Notes: generated by a model from the sequence alone, not told the origin. DNA of 42,063 nt from Sandarakinorhabdus sp. (GCA_020693225.1 JAIMJL010000015.1:1-42063), one strand, 5' to 3'; shown: positions 19,050 to 28,172, counted from the first letter of the stretch. Translations and numbers: made by a program.

Positions 19050-19452
19050 CCCGCCGGCCAAACGGCCAATCGATCACCCCGCCGGCAAACAGCGCCAGCC
19101 ACACCAGCACCGGCTGAAAGGCCAGACGCGGGGCATGATAGCCCCAGCCAAGCGCGGTTCCACCGATAGCAATGCCTTGCATGGCGTGGTGGATATTGGC
19201 CGGGAACACGCAGATGGCATAAGCTGCGAGCATAATTCCGGCGGCGCGACGGAAGCGGGGGATCATCAGCCCGATCGCGCCAAGGATTTCGCACACCCCG
19301 GTAAACAACACCATTTGCAAGGGCCACGGCACCCATGGCGGGGTGATGGCGAGGAACGGCTCCGGAGTCCGCAGATGTGCAACCCCGGCCAGCAGGTAGA
19401 AAAGCGCCAGCAGCCAGCGCAGCGCCGACCGCCATTGCCCGCGCCGGATCAT
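19033..19452 (-). CDS. DoxX-like small membrane protein
   Basis: A four-helix inner-membrane protein of about 139 residues. Features include LRWLLALFYLLAGVAHLRTP, the helix LQMVLFTGVCEILGAIGLMI with the Glu-Gly core common in DoxX-like proteins, then ANIHHAMQG and a last helix ending in a positively charged tail. The family has no single agreed function; some members are part of oxidoreductase or redox-stress complexes. It could start at GTG 19455 or ATG 19452. It lies 43 bases after the serine hydrolase gene on the same strand and may be its co-transcribed last member. Confidence 0.85.
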   Translation of the reverse strand: MIRRGQWRSALRWLLALFYLLAGVAHLRTPEPFLAITPPWVPWPLQMVLFTGVCEILGAIGLMIPRFRRAAGIMLAAYAICVFPANIHHAMQGIAIGGTALGWGYHAPRLAFQPVLVWLALFAGGVIDWPFGRRVSRES

Positions 19453-19495
19453 CACCGCTGCTCCGGTGCGGTTGCGCGCGGTGCAGCAGACACGC

Positions 19496-20788
19496 CTAGA
19501 GTCGCCGGTCGCTGTTGCGGGCGCGCGCCAGATCCCTGGAATTGGGCCCCTTCGCCGATGCCAGCGATTGCAGCATCATCACCACCGCCTGGCCGTTCAG
19601 CGGATCGATGGCGAAGGTGGTGGCGGCAGCGCCGCCCCAGCCCCACACCCCCGGTTTGCTGCCGTCTGCCTCTGCAGAAGTGTCGAACAGCGTGGACCGT
19701 CCACCGGCACCAAAGCCCTGCGTCTTTTCAAAGAACACGCCTGCCGGCATCTGGTTGGCCATGGCCCGCCGTGCGATGATGCGCGGGAGCAGCACCTTGC
19801 CCTCGAACAGGCCTTCGTTCAGCATCATCTGGGCAAAGCGGGCATAGTCTGCCGCCGAGGATATCAGGCCGGCCCCGCCGGCCAGCATGGTCGGGCGCTC
19901 GGCCCATTCGGTTTTTGCTGCACTGTCAACCAGGGTCGGCTTGTCAGCCGGCTTGCCGGTTTTCGGATCAACCCAGGCATAGCTGTTGGCCAGGCGGGCT
20001 TGCTGTTTCGGGGAAATCCAGAAAGCGGTATCCGCCATCCCCAGCGGCCGGAAAAGCTGTTCGGCGAAAACCTGATCCAGCGTTTTGCCATTCAGCCGCT
20101 CCAGCAGAGCGCCCGCCACATCCAGGCCAATCGAATAGCGCCATTCACTGCCCGGCTCGGTACGCAGCGGAACGGTTGCCAGCCGCTGCATATAGGCCGA
20201 GAGGTCGGGGGTTGGCGCATCGCCGGGCAGCCGCCCCAGCGAGGCCGACATCGGCATCAGGCCCAGCCTGCGATATTCCTGCTCCAGCGGTTCGTTGCCG
20301 GCAATCGTGTAGCTGAAGCCCGCCGTGTGGGTCAGCAGATGCCGCACCAATATGGGCTTCGTTGCCGGCTTCGCCCGCAGATCCCTGGTCGGATCGATCA
20401 GCACCTGCATCGTCCGGAACTCCGGCATGATATCCGCAATCGGCGTGTCAAGCGTCAGCCGACCGGCCGCGATCTGCTGCATCACGGCTACCCCGGTGAT
20501 CGGCTTGGTCATGGAATAGACCCGCCACAGCGTATCAGGAGTAACCTTGCTGCCGCCTTCAAAGGCCGTGCTGCCGGCGGTGAGCCAGTTGGGGCGAAAG
20601 GCACCCGGCTCCAGGATGCCGATGATGGCACCCGGCACCTTGCCATTGGCCACATAGCCATCAATCAGCGCCTGCGTCGCGGCATTGCGGCGGTCTTTGG
20701 CCTGCACGGCAGCGCCAGCCCCGGCAGACAGCGCCGAAACCGCCAGCGCGCACAGCATCGTGCGCCGGTCCAGCGTCAATCTTTCCAT
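19496..20788 (-). CDS. Serine hydrolase of the beta-lactamase class C / EstB type
   Basis: A 430-residue protein with the penicillin-binding-like fold. It shows the nucleophile motif SMTK (Ser92-Lys95), a YSI motif (Tyr218) in place of the class C YxN, HTAGFSY, and a late GWGG segment in place of the KTG box. These features fit the esterase-like EstB/carboxylesterase VIII group rather than a true beta-lactamase. The N-terminus LDRRTMLCALAVSALSAGAG contains paired arginines before a hydrophobic stretch and Ala-rich cleavage site, suggesting Tat or Sec export. Its ATG lies inside the last 13 bases of the patatin-like gene. Substrate unknown. Confidence 0.88.
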   Translation of the reverse strand: MERLTLDRRTMLCALAVSALSAGAGAAVQAKDRRNAATQALIDGYVANGKVPGAIIGILEPGAFRPNWLTAGSTAFEGGSKVTPDTLWRVYSMTKPITGVAVMQQIAAGRLTLDTPIADIMPEFRTMQVLIDPTRDLRAKPATKPILVRHLLTHTAGFSYTIAGNEPLEQEYRRLGLMPMSASLGRLPGDAPTPDLSAYMQRLATVPLRTEPGSEWRYSIGLDVAGALLERLNGKTLDQVFAEQLFRPLGMADTAFWISPKQQARLANSYAWVDPKTGKPADKPTLVDSAAKTEWAERPTMLAGGAGLISSAADYARFAQMMLNEGLFEGKVLLPRIIARRAMANQMPAGVFFEKTQGFGAGGRSTLFDTSAEADGSKPGVWGWGGAAATTFAIDPLNGQAVVMMLQSLASAKGPNSRDLARARNSDRRL

Positions 20789-23199
20789 GTTGCCAGCACC
20801 CCTTCAAGCTCGTCCACAAGGCCTTGCACCGCGCCCAGATGCGGGCGCTCGGCTGCCAGAATCGCGGCAAAGACCTCCTTTTTCCAGGCCCGCGCGTCAA
20901 GCCCGTGGGCGCCGCTTTCACACGCCGAATTGATCACGATATCCACCAGCCGATCGGCGGCATGCAGCCGCCCCCACAAATAATCATTCTCGCGCCAGCC
21001 ACGGCTGAAAAAGGCGCCGAAGGCGTTCAGCTGCCAGCCCTTCAGGCAGGCGCGGGTGCCGCCTTCGCGCAGCGCGGTGGCATCGTCGGGGGAAATGCGA
21101 TCCACCCGGATTTCATCCAGGCTGTCGGCACTGTCATCCTGCATCTGCGGCAGCAGGGCGATGTCGTAAAAGGGAAAGCCAAGCCAGGCCCGGATCAGCG
21201 CGTGGCGCATCGCCCGGCCCATGCTGCTATCGACCGCTGCCGCCGCGAGCACTTCGTCTGCGGCCCGATCCAGCGTGGACAGATCGAGTGTGACGATCAG
21301 CCTGTCCAGCGCCAGTTCGCCGGCCGCCAGTTGCGCATCCCGGCCACTGGCGCGGGCAATCTTGCGCGCCACATCGCCCAGACCGTCCCGGCCGCTGTGC
21401 GTCAGCACGCTGCGTCGAACGACGAAGGGCGAAATGGCGGCATAGAGCGCGGACTTTACCGCTTCGGCGGCGGCCCGTTCCTGGGCCGACGGGCTGGCGG
21501 CGATTTCCGCCGTGAGTCGCTTCACCACAAAGCGCAGCCGGCGAACGCGAAAGCCGATATCCAGCCCCTTCAGCACCTGCACATAGCCGCTGGCCTCCGG
21601 CGCGCGCCCGGTTGCGGCATCCGTCAGAAACACCCCGCGCCGCTCCGCTACCTCGAACAGCACGCTGCGAACCTGCGCCGCGTCGCCGGCTTCCAACGCC
21701 GCCGCCCCGCAAAGCAGCGCCGCCGCCTCATCCAGCACCCGCTGCAGCTTGAGCTGGGCGTAGGCGGCAAAGGCAAATCCGGCCTCGCGCGCTGCCAGCG
21801 ACTGCACCCGGGAGCGGGCCTTCGCCAGCCGATCCGGGCCGAGTGGCAGATAGAAGAAACGCGGCCCGACGGCGCGCAGGATGGCGGCATCCACGGCCGG
21901 GGTCAGCCCATCCAGCACGGCGCGCAGGCGGCGGATGCGCGCGGAAAGACCGCCAATGGCCTCGAGGCTGTCCCGAATCGGCTGTTCGCGCGGAATATCG
22001 GCCAGCGCCCGCAGGATGGCCGTGAAGAAACCTGGTGGTTTTCCGCCCCGCACATCGGCCGCACCATCGGGCTTGGGGTCGATATACACAAAGCGGCGAT
22101 CCACCTCGCGGTGGGAAGGCTTCATCTTCACCGCGTCGATCGCCGGACCGAAGGGCGCATTGTTCAACACGCTGCCGTCGATCAGGGCAATATCCTCCGG
22201 CGCGCGATCGCTTGCCAGTTGGTCACGAAGAAACGCATGCCGACGCGGCCAGACCTCGCCAAGTGCTGCCAGTCGACGATCGATTTCGCCCAGCGTTGCC
22301 GGTGGAAAGGCGCCGGGGAAGGATGCCGTTGCGCGGGCAGCAAACAGCAGTTCCGCCCGTTCGCCCAGCGATCGTTGCGGCAAGCCGTGCGCCCGCGCGG
22401 CCTGCCGGCCGGCACCCCGCGCTGCAATCAGGTCGCCGCGCTGCATCACCGGCGGCGCGCGAAAGCAGAACAGCCGGCGGTGCTCCCGTTCCGTCACGGC
22501 CGGCGGCGAATGGATCGGCAGCCGCGCCGTAACGCCGAAATAATCCGTCACGGTCACAAACAGGTCGAGCCCCATGGTGGGCGGCACCAGCGCCGGGCCA
22601 GGCACGCCCTGTTCGGTGGCCAGCAGCGCCTCATCCAGCAGGGCGGTGAAGCCGTCGCCGGAAAAAGGCGGCTTGAACCAGCGGCTGCGCACGAATCGCG
22701 AGAGCTTCACGGCGATCTCGGCGCGGATGGCGGGATCGTCGACCCGCGCCAGGCTTTCCGACTGGCGCGATGCAAACCAGCCCACCGGTTCCTTGTAGAA
22801 CTGGCCCAGCCGCCCCAGCCCCTTGTCGGGCCGGGCATCGGGATCCAGCAGCACATCGATGTCGGCCTTCTCCAGCCACAGCTTGCGCAGCGGCTCCATG
22901 TCGTGCCCGGATGCGATCGCCCGGCCCAGCAGAACGGCATTGATGCCGCCCGCACTGGCCCCGGTGATGATGTCGCAGATGATCCGCAGGTCGACCTGGG
23001 TGCCGATGCGATCGAGCATGGCCTTCCACACCGGCTCGCTGTCGCCCTCGGGCACGGCGCGCCCGGCCTGCCTCGCCTCGCTCGCCTTCAGCAGCTTCCA
23101 CAATTCCTTGGTGACGCCGTGCATGTAGATGGCAAGGCTGACCCCGCCATAGCAGACAAGCGCGAGCCGCAATTCCTTCTCGCGCGGCGCCGTCTGCAA
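20776..23199 (-). CDS. Patatin-like protein, DUF3376-type, 807 residues
   Basis: The N-terminal half (about 10-360) is a patatin phospholipase domain: an oxyanion-type CYGGVSLA (17-24), the nucleophile elbow GASAGG (Ser82) and the dyad Asp in LIDGSVLNNAPF (Asp341, DGS instead of the usual DGG/A). The C-terminal half resembles the DUF3376 region of long bacterial patatin-like proteins. The start codon is TTG at 23199, supported by a GGGAGAGGG ribosome-binding site 5 bases upstream; no ATG fits the family N-terminus. No signal peptide, so cytoplasmic or membrane-associated lipid hydrolysis is likely. It lies 18 bases after the dehydrogenase gene. Confidence 0.9.
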   Translation of the reverse strand: MQTAPREKELRLALVCYGGVSLAIYMHGVTKELWKLLKASEARQAGRAVPEGDSEPVWKAMLDRIGTQVDLRIICDIITGASAGGINAVLLGRAIASGHDMEPLRKLWLEKADIDVLLDPDARPDKGLGRLGQFYKEPVGWFASRQSESLARVDDPAIRAEIAVKLSRFVRSRWFKPPFSGDGFTALLDEALLATEQGVPGPALVPPTMGLDLFVTVTDYFGVTARLPIHSPPAVTEREHRRLFCFRAPPVMQRGDLIAARGAGRQAARAHGLPQRSLGERAELLFAARATASFPGAFPPATLGEIDRRLAALGEVWPRRHAFLRDQLASDRAPEDIALIDGSVLNNAPFGPAIDAVKMKPSHREVDRRFVYIDPKPDGAADVRGGKPPGFFTAILRALADIPREQPIRDSLEAIGGLSARIRRLRAVLDGLTPAVDAAILRAVGPRFFYLPLGPDRLAKARSRVQSLAAREAGFAFAAYAQLKLQRVLDEAAALLCGAAALEAGDAAQVRSVLFEVAERRGVFLTDAATGRAPEASGYVQVLKGLDIGFRVRRLRFVVKRLTAEIAASPSAQERAAAEAVKSALYAAISPFVVRRSVLTHSGRDGLGDVARKIARASGRDAQLAAGELALDRLIVTLDLSTLDRAADEVLAAAAVDSSMGRAMRHALIRAWLGFPFYDIALLPQMQDDSADSLDEIRVDRISPDDATALREGGTRACLKGWQLNAFGAFFSRGWRENDYLWGRLHAADRLVDIVINSACESGAHGLDARAWKKEVFAAILAAERPHLGAVQGLVDELEGVLATWKD

Positions 23200-23217
23200 A
23201 ATCCCTCTCCCGAACGC

Positions 23218-24222
23218 CTAAAAGTCGGCCAGCACCTGATCCGGCGGGCGATGGCCATCGGCAAACACCCGGATGTTGGCGATCACCTTCTCGCCCATCG
23301 CCTGGCGCCCCTCATAGGTGGCAGAGCCGAGGTGCGGCACAAGCACCACATTATCCAGCTCGATCAACCTCGGATCAACCGCCGGCTCATGTTCAAACAC
23401 ATCGAGGCCGGCCCCGGCGATCTCGCCGGCCTTCAGCGCCTCGACCAGGGCATCTTCATTCACCAGCGTGCCGCGCGCCACGTTGATCAGATAGGAGTGG
23501 CGCGGCATCCGTCGCAGCCGGGCCGCATCGATCATGTGCCGGGTTTCCGCCGTTTCCGGGCAATTGAGGCTCACGAAATCCACCCGCTCCAACATGGCAT
23601 CCAGCGTTGGCCACCAGGTGGCCTCGAGCGGGGCTTCGGCAGCGGCGGGCAGGCGGTGCCGGTTGTGATAGTGGATGGAAAGCCCGAAGGCGCGCGCCCG
23701 GGCGGCCACCGCCTGGCCAATGCGCCCCATGCCCACAATGCCAAGGCGCTTGCCGGTAATGCGGTGACCCAGCATGCCGGTGGGGGACCAGCCGGCCCAG
23801 CCACCGGAGCGGACCAGCTTTTCGCCTTCCGAGAGCCGGCGCGGAACCGACAGGATCAGCGCCATCACCATGTCGGCGGTGTCGTCGGTCAACACGCCGG
23901 GCGTGTTGGAAACGGTGATGCCGCGTGCTCGGGCGGCGGCCAGGTCGATGTGATCGACGCCTGCGCCGAAATTCGCCAGCAGTTTCAGCCGCTCGCCGGC
24001 CCCGGCAATCAGTGCAGCGTCGATCTCGTCGGTCACAGTTGGCACCAGCACGTCGCAATCGGCCATGGCGGCGGCCAGCGCCTCGCGGTCAAACGCCGTG
24101 TCGGTGAGATTGAGTGTGACATCGAACAGCTCTGCCATGCGCGTTTCCACGGCTTGCGGCAGCCTGCGCGTCACGATGACCCGCGGGCGATGCTGATATT
24201 TCTCGAAGCGGCTTGCTGGCAT
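23218..24222 (-). CDS. D-2-hydroxyacid dehydrogenase (glyoxylate/hydroxypyruvate reductase-like)
   Basis: An NAD(P)-dependent D-isomer 2-hydroxyacid dehydrogenase of 334 residues. It has the Rossmann motif GIVGMGRIGQ (161-170) and the catalytic set Arg250 (NVARG), Glu279 (DVFEHEP) and His297 (PHLGSAT). Overall pattern resembles GyaR-type glyoxylate/hydroxypyruvate reductases; exact substrate cannot be told from sequence. The first gene of a minus-strand group with the patatin-like and serine hydrolase genes, and divergent from the SH3-domain gene with 65 bases between the start codons. Confidence 0.93.
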   Translation of the reverse strand: MPASRFEKYQHRPRVIVTRRLPQAVETRMAELFDVTLNLTDTAFDREALAAAMADCDVLVPTVTDEIDAALIAGAGERLKLLANFGAGVDHIDLAAARARGITVSNTPGVLTDDTADMVMALILSVPRRLSEGEKLVRSGGWAGWSPTGMLGHRITGKRLGIVGMGRIGQAVAARARAFGLSIHYHNRHRLPAAAEAPLEATWWPTLDAMLERVDFVSLNCPETAETRHMIDAARLRRMPRHSYLINVARGTLVNEDALVEALKAGEIAGAGLDVFEHEPAVDPRLIELDNVVLVPHLGSATYEGRQAMGEKVIANIRVFADGHRPPDQVLADF

Positions 24223-24287
24223 GGCCTCACCCTAGGGACTGCACCATCACGCTTGCAAGCCCGACAGCGGTCTTGCAATAGCGCGCT

Positions 24288-24839
24288 ATGTGTTCTCCCG
24301 CCCTTTTTGCCTGTATCGGCTTGATTTGCACCGGACTCATGGCTGCCTTGCCTGCGCTTGCCCAGCCGGTGTCCGCAGCCGCGGAAGCCCCGCTGCCCAC
24401 CAACAAGGACGCGCTGAAATACCGGTCCGGGCTGCCGGTGCCGCGCTTCGCCTCGTTGCGTTCCGGCAAGGCCTATATGCGGGCCGGGCCGGGCAAGGAG
24501 TATCGGGTGCTCTGGGTCTATACCCGTCCGGGAGTTCCACTCGAAATCCTGAAGGAGTGGAACGTCTGGCGCATGGTGCGCGATTCCGAGGGCACGGAAG
24601 GCTGGATGGACCGGGCCATGCTGTCGCAAGATCGAACGGTGCAGATCACCCGGCAAGTGCGAACGCTGCATGCGCGGCCCGATGTCTCGTCGCCGGCGGT
24701 CTGGCGGGCGGAGCCCGGGGTGGTCGCCCGGGTAACCCTGTGCGCCGATCGCTGGTGCCGCGTGGAAAGCGGCGGCCGCAGCGGCTATCTGCTGCGCGAG
24801 CATGGTTTCGGCACCTACCCTGACGAGCCTGTCGGCTGA
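24288..24839 (+). CDS. Secreted SH3-like domain protein
   Basis: A 183-residue protein with an N-terminal signal peptide (hydrophobic LFACIGLICTGLMAALPALA, cleavage near AQP at about 25) and a bacterial SH3-like region. The first SH3 unit spans about 55-115 (ASLRSGKAYMRAGPGKEYRV, ending EGWMDRAML); a second, weaker unit follows at about 118-180 (VRTLHARPDV to RSGYLLREHGFG). Such proteins sit in the periplasm and are thought to bind peptidoglycan or partner proteins. The GGDEF gene begins 8 bases downstream, so they should share a transcript. Confidence 0.88.
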   Translation: MCSPALFACIGLICTGLMAALPALAQPVSAAAEAPLPTNKDALKYRSGLPVPRFASLRSGKAYMRAGPGKEYRVLWVYTRPGVPLEILKEWNVWRMVRDSEGTEGWMDRAMLSQDRTVQITRQVRTLHARPDVSSPAVWRAEPGVVARVTLCADRWCRVESGGRSGYLLREHGFGTYPDEPVG

Positions 24840-24847
24840 TTGCCGGC

Positions 24848-25411
24848 ATGTCAGCCATTGTCCTGCTGATTCTGGCCAAGCTGTCGCCCCTGCTGGCGTT
24901 GCTGGTTCTGCTGTTGGGCGGCGCCGTGATCAGCCTGCAGAAGAAGTTGCGGCGGCTTGGGCTGGAAGCCAGCCACGATCCGCTCACCGGGCTGCCCAAT
25001 CGCCGTGGCCTTGCCAGCATATGGGAATCCGCCGGCCCCGAAAAATCGCTGCTCTTCATCGATCTCGATGGCTTCAAGGCGGTCAACGACCGATGGGGCC
25101 ATACGGTTGGCGACGCGCTTCTTCGGCAGGTGGCAAACCGGCTGGCCAGCGCGGTGCCGCCGCCTGGCAAGCTGGCCCGCTGGGGAGGGGATGAATTTGT
25201 GGCAGTGGTGCCGGCGTTCAAGCTCCAGGATCAGCTGGCATTGCTCGCCAATGCAGCGATCATGGGCTATGATCTGTCATCGGCAGGCGGACCGGATGCT
25301 GTGCGGGTCGGCGTGAGCGTGGGATGGTGCGAGGGAGAAGCCGATCTCGCCACCGCGCTTGCCGCAGCCAACGCCCGGTTGATGCAGGATCGCAGCGTGC
25401 GCAGCAGCTGA
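24848..25411 (+). CDS. Membrane-anchored GGDEF protein
   Basis: A compact 187-residue protein: one transmembrane helix (about 3-30) followed directly by a GGDEF domain (about 40-185). The active site looks intact: SHDPLTGLPNRRG, FIDLDGFKAVNDRWGHTVGD and RWGGDEF (GGDEF at 113-117), so diguanylate cyclase activity is plausible. The allosteric RxxD inhibitory site expected just upstream of GGDEF is absent (PPPGKLAR there), and there is no sensor domain. It may depend on the SH3-domain periplasmic protein encoded 8 bases upstream for input; that is inference. Confidence 0.88.
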   Translation: MSAIVLLILAKLSPLLALLVLLLGGAVISLQKKLRRLGLEASHDPLTGLPNRRGLASIWESAGPEKSLLFIDLDGFKAVNDRWGHTVGDALLRQVANRLASAVPPPGKLARWGGDEFVAVVPAFKLQDQLALLANAAIMGYDLSSAGGPDAVRVGVSVGWCEGEADLATALAAANARLMQDRSVRSS

Positions 25412-25454
25412 CGGTTCAATCCCTATTCACCCGTCTGGCCGCAATTTGCCGGCC

Positions 25455-26645
25455 ATGATGATCAATCCGCTTCTCCGGCGCTTGGTTCGCCGTTCCTCCC
25501 CGATCCTTCTGGCAACGCTGCCGCTCGCCGGCTGCATGAGCCTGTCCGACTATGGCGAGGCGCCGGGCTATGAACGGGGCTATCCCGATTATCCGCGCGA
25601 AGCGGCAGAATGGTATGGTCGCGATGTCGGATCCGTGGACGGCTTCTATTCTGCTCTCGATCGCTACGGGCGCTGGGATTTGCATCCCGGCTATGGCCGG
25701 GTGTTCGTGCCGCTTGGCGTCGGCCGGTCATGGCAGCCCTATTCGCAAGGCTATTGGGCGACAGATCCGCGCTATGGTCGCCGCTGGATCTCCGCCGAGC
25801 CGTTCGGCTGGGCAACCTACCACTATGGCCGCTGGGCGCGCGATTCGCGGCTTGGCTGGTTCTGGGTTCCAGACACCCGCTACGGCCCCGGCTGGGTGAG
25901 CTGGCGCGAGGGCAACGGCTATTCCGGCTGGTCGCCGCTGCCGCCCTTCGGGTGGAATCGCTGGAGCGCAGGCTATGGCGGCTATGATCCCTGGGGCTAT
26001 GACAGCTGGCTGTTTGCGCCCAGCGCCTATCTGTATCGCCCCGGCCTCAATTCGCACATCGTTCGCGGCCGGCCACATTATGATCGCACCCGGCCGGTCG
26101 AACGGCCGACCACGCGACCCGATCGCCCGAATTCTCCCACCCCCAATCCGCCTGCCTGGAGCGGACGTCCGGATGGCGAGGGCCGCGAACCGGGCTGGCG
26201 CCCGCGCGACGACCGCCCTGGCCGGGTTGCGCAGGATGGCGTGGAACGCCCCCCGCGCCGGGACGGCGCCACCTGGAACGGCCGGGACGGCGCCACCCGG
26301 AACGGCCAGGACGGCGCCACCCGGAACGGCCAGGACGGCACCACCCGCTCGCCCGATGCCGCGCGGCCGGATCGGCCAGCCTATGCGCGTTCGCCGGAAA
26401 GCCGCGCCCGGGCAGATCGGCCGGTGAGCAATCCCGCTTCCATGACCGGGATAGCCAGCAGGCCAGCTCGAACGGTGCAGGCTGCCCCGGCTCAGGCACC
26501 AGCAATTTCCCCGCAGACCGCGCCTGCACGCGCCCCGCGCGCCGAGCCGGCAGCCCGTGTGTCACGGGTTGAGGCCTCGCAGCCGGTGCAGCGCGACCGC
26601 AGTTCAACCGTCCGCGACGAACTCGTGCGCCGGCAGCCGGAGTAA
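25455..26645 (+). CDS. DUF6600-type lipoprotein with tandem repeats
   Basis: A predicted lipoprotein of 396 residues: signal peptide with lipobox LAGC, then a Tyr/Trp/Gly-rich domain (about 20-195) with repeated YGRW and GW motifs such as EPFGWATYHYGRW and GWFWVPDTRYGPGWVSWREG, characteristic of DUF6600-type envelope proteins. The C-terminal half is Pro/Arg/Asp-rich, low complexity, and carries 8-residue repeats of the form GRDGATRN (DNA repeat at 26261-26346). ATG 25455 is chosen over TTG 25446; no strong ribosome-binding site is seen. Function unknown. It lies 51 bases before the Anbu-locus ATP-grasp gene on the same strand. Confidence 0.85.
   Translation: MMINPLLRRLVRRSSPILLATLPLAGCMSLSDYGEAPGYERGYPDYPREAAEWYGRDVGSVDGFYSALDRYGRWDLHPGYGRVFVPLGVGRSWQPYSQGYWATDPRYGRRWISAEPFGWATYHYGRWARDSRLGWFWVPDTRYGPGWVSWREGNGYSGWSPLPPFGWNRWSAGYGGYDPWGYDSWLFAPSAYLYRPGLNSHIVRGRPHYDRTRPVERPTTRPDRPNSPTPNPPAWSGRPDGEGREPGWRPRDDRPGRVAQDGVERPPRRDGATWNGRDGATRNGQDGATRNGQDGTTRSPDAARPDRPAYARSPESRARADRPVSNPASMTGIASRPARTVQAAPAQAPAISPQTAPARAPRAEPAARVSRVEASQPVQRDRSSTVRDELVRRQPE
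26261..26346. repeat. 24-bp tandem repeat, about 3.6 copies, in frame
   Basis: Units start at 26261, 26285, 26309 and 26333 (partial) and read GGACGGCGCCACCYGGAACG plus four bases. The second and third copies are identical. Each unit encodes eight residues, so copy-number change would keep the lipoprotein frame. Confidence 0.9.
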
Positions 26646-26696
26646 ACCGGACGCTTTTCTGTTGCGGTGGCTTGCCGCAACGCACAAGATAGCGGC

Positions 26697-28172
26697 GTGA
26701 CAGCAGCGTTCGACGAAATGTACGGCCATGGCGCCTTCGGCTCCGATAGCGTCCGGATGCCCTATGCCCGCGTTGGCGACTGGCTGCGCTCGTCCAGCCA
26801 CGAATTGATGGAAACCCGGCGGCAGCAGGCAGAGCTGTTCTTTCGCCGCATCGGCATCACCTTTGCCGTCTATGGCGATCCGGATGCGTCAGAGCGGCTG
26901 ATCCCGTTTGATATCGTGCCCCGGATCATCGCCGGTTCGGAATGGGCAAAGCTTGAGGAGGGGCTGGTTCAGCGGGTCAACGCGCTCAACATGTTCCTCG
27001 CCGATGTCTATGGGCCAAGGGAGTGCATCAAGGCGGGAATCATCCCGGAAGAGCTGGTGCTGCGCAATCCGCAATATAGCCTGGCCCAGGTGGGCCGCCG
27101 CCCGGCCAAAGATGTCTGGGTGCATATCGCCGGAATCGATCTGGTGCGCACCGGGGCTGACGCCTTCTATGTGCTGGAAGACAATGCGCGTACCCCTTCG
27201 GGCGTTTCCTATATGCTGGAAAACCGCGAGGTGATGCTGCGGCTGGTGCCGGAGGTTATTGCCGACATCGGGATGCACGGTGGCCTGCGGCCGGTGGAAA
27301 CCTATCCCGAAACGCTGCTCGATACGCTGAAGTCAGTCGCTCCTGACAGTTGCACCGGCGAACCCTGCCTCGCGCTGCTCACCCCGGGCGTGCACAACAG
27401 CGCCTATTACGAACACAGCTTCCTCGCCGACAAGCTGGGCATCGAGCTGGTGGAAGGCTCCGATCTGTTCGTGCATGCCGATACGCTGTTCATGCGCACG
27501 ACCGAAGGCCCCAAGCGGGTGGATGTGCTGTATCGGCGGCTGGACGATGATTTCATCGATCCGCTGGTGTTCCGCCCGGATTCGATGCTCGGGGTCCCTG
27601 GACTGGTCAACGCCACCCATGCCGGCAATGTCACCCTTGCCAATGCCATCGGAACCGGTGTGGCCGACGACAAGGCCATCTACAGCTACATGCCGGAAAT
27701 CGTCCGCTTCTTCACCGGCCGCGATGCGCTGCTGCAAAATGTGCCAACCTTCCGCTGCCGGGAGCCGGATGCGCTGGCGCAGGTGCTGGACAAGCTGTCG
27801 GAGCTGGTGGTGAAGGAAGTGGACGGTTCGGGCGGCTATGGCATGCTGGTCGGCCCGCACGCCACCAAGGCGCAGCTGGACAGCTTCGCCGCCAAATTGC
27901 GCGCCCACCCGGAGAAGTTCATCGCCCAGCCGACGCTGGCGCTTTCCACCTGCCCGACACTCACCGACGCCGGGCTGGCGCCCCGGCATGTCGATTTGCG
28001 GCCCTTCGTACTGACCGGGGCCGATGGTGTGAAGATCGTCGCCGGCGGTCTCACCCGCGTTGCCCTGAAACAGGGCTCGCTGGTGGTCAACAGCAGCCAG
28101 GGCGGCGGCACCAAGGACACCTGGGTGGTGGATGACGCCATCCTCGATTCGTTCGATCCCGATGCTCTCTAG
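26697..28172 (+). CDS. Circularly permuted ATP-grasp protein of the Anbu locus
   Basis: A 491-residue member of the circularly permuted ATP-grasp (DUF404/DUF407-type) family, predicted to ligate an amino or peptide group to a carboxylate at the cost of ATP. Conserved features include FDEMYG at the N-terminus, FYVLEDNARTPSGVSYMLEN, VKEVDGSGGYGM (Lys373 to Gly382) and NSSQGGGTKDTW (about 465-476). GTG 26697 (VTAAFDEMYG) matches the family start; an in-frame GTG at 26667 is less likely. The last 11 bases overlap the alpha-E gene. First of four genes with alpha-E, transglutaminase and Anbu; the natural substrate is unknown. Confidence 0.9.
   Translation: MTAAFDEMYGHGAFGSDSVRMPYARVGDWLRSSSHELMETRRQQAELFFRRIGITFAVYGDPDASERLIPFDIVPRIIAGSEWAKLEEGLVQRVNALNMFLADVYGPRECIKAGIIPEELVLRNPQYSLAQVGRRPAKDVWVHIAGIDLVRTGADAFYVLEDNARTPSGVSYMLENREVMLRLVPEVIADIGMHGGLRPVETYPETLLDTLKSVAPDSCTGEPCLALLTPGVHNSAYYEHSFLADKLGIELVEGSDLFVHADTLFMRTTEGPKRVDVLYRRLDDDFIDPLVFRPDSMLGVPGLVNATHAGNVTLANAIGTGVADDKAIYSYMPEIVRFFTGRDALLQNVPTFRCREPDALAQVLDKLSELVVKEVDGSGGYGMLVGPHATKAQLDSFAAKLRAHPEKFIAQPTLALSTCPTLTDAGLAPRHVDLRPFVLTGADGVKIVAGGLTRVALKQGSLVVNSSQGGGTKDTWVVDDAILDSFDPDAL

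Noticed and set aside
19496-20788. True class C beta-lactamase and resistance determinant
   Set aside because: The YxN and KTG motifs are not standard and the pattern fits EstB-like esterases better; neighbours are lipid-type hydrolases, not ampR.
24223-24287. Divergent promoter with TTGCAA at 24253-24258 for the SH3 gene
   Set aside because: The matching -10 position reads CAATAG, a poor fit; I could not support a promoter here.
20824-24324. A 1166-codon open frame on the plus strand antisense to the patatin and dehydrogenase genes
   Set aside because: It is a mirror of high-GC3 codon use in two well-supported minus-strand genes. The translation is rich in Arg, Gln, His and Gly and matches no family.
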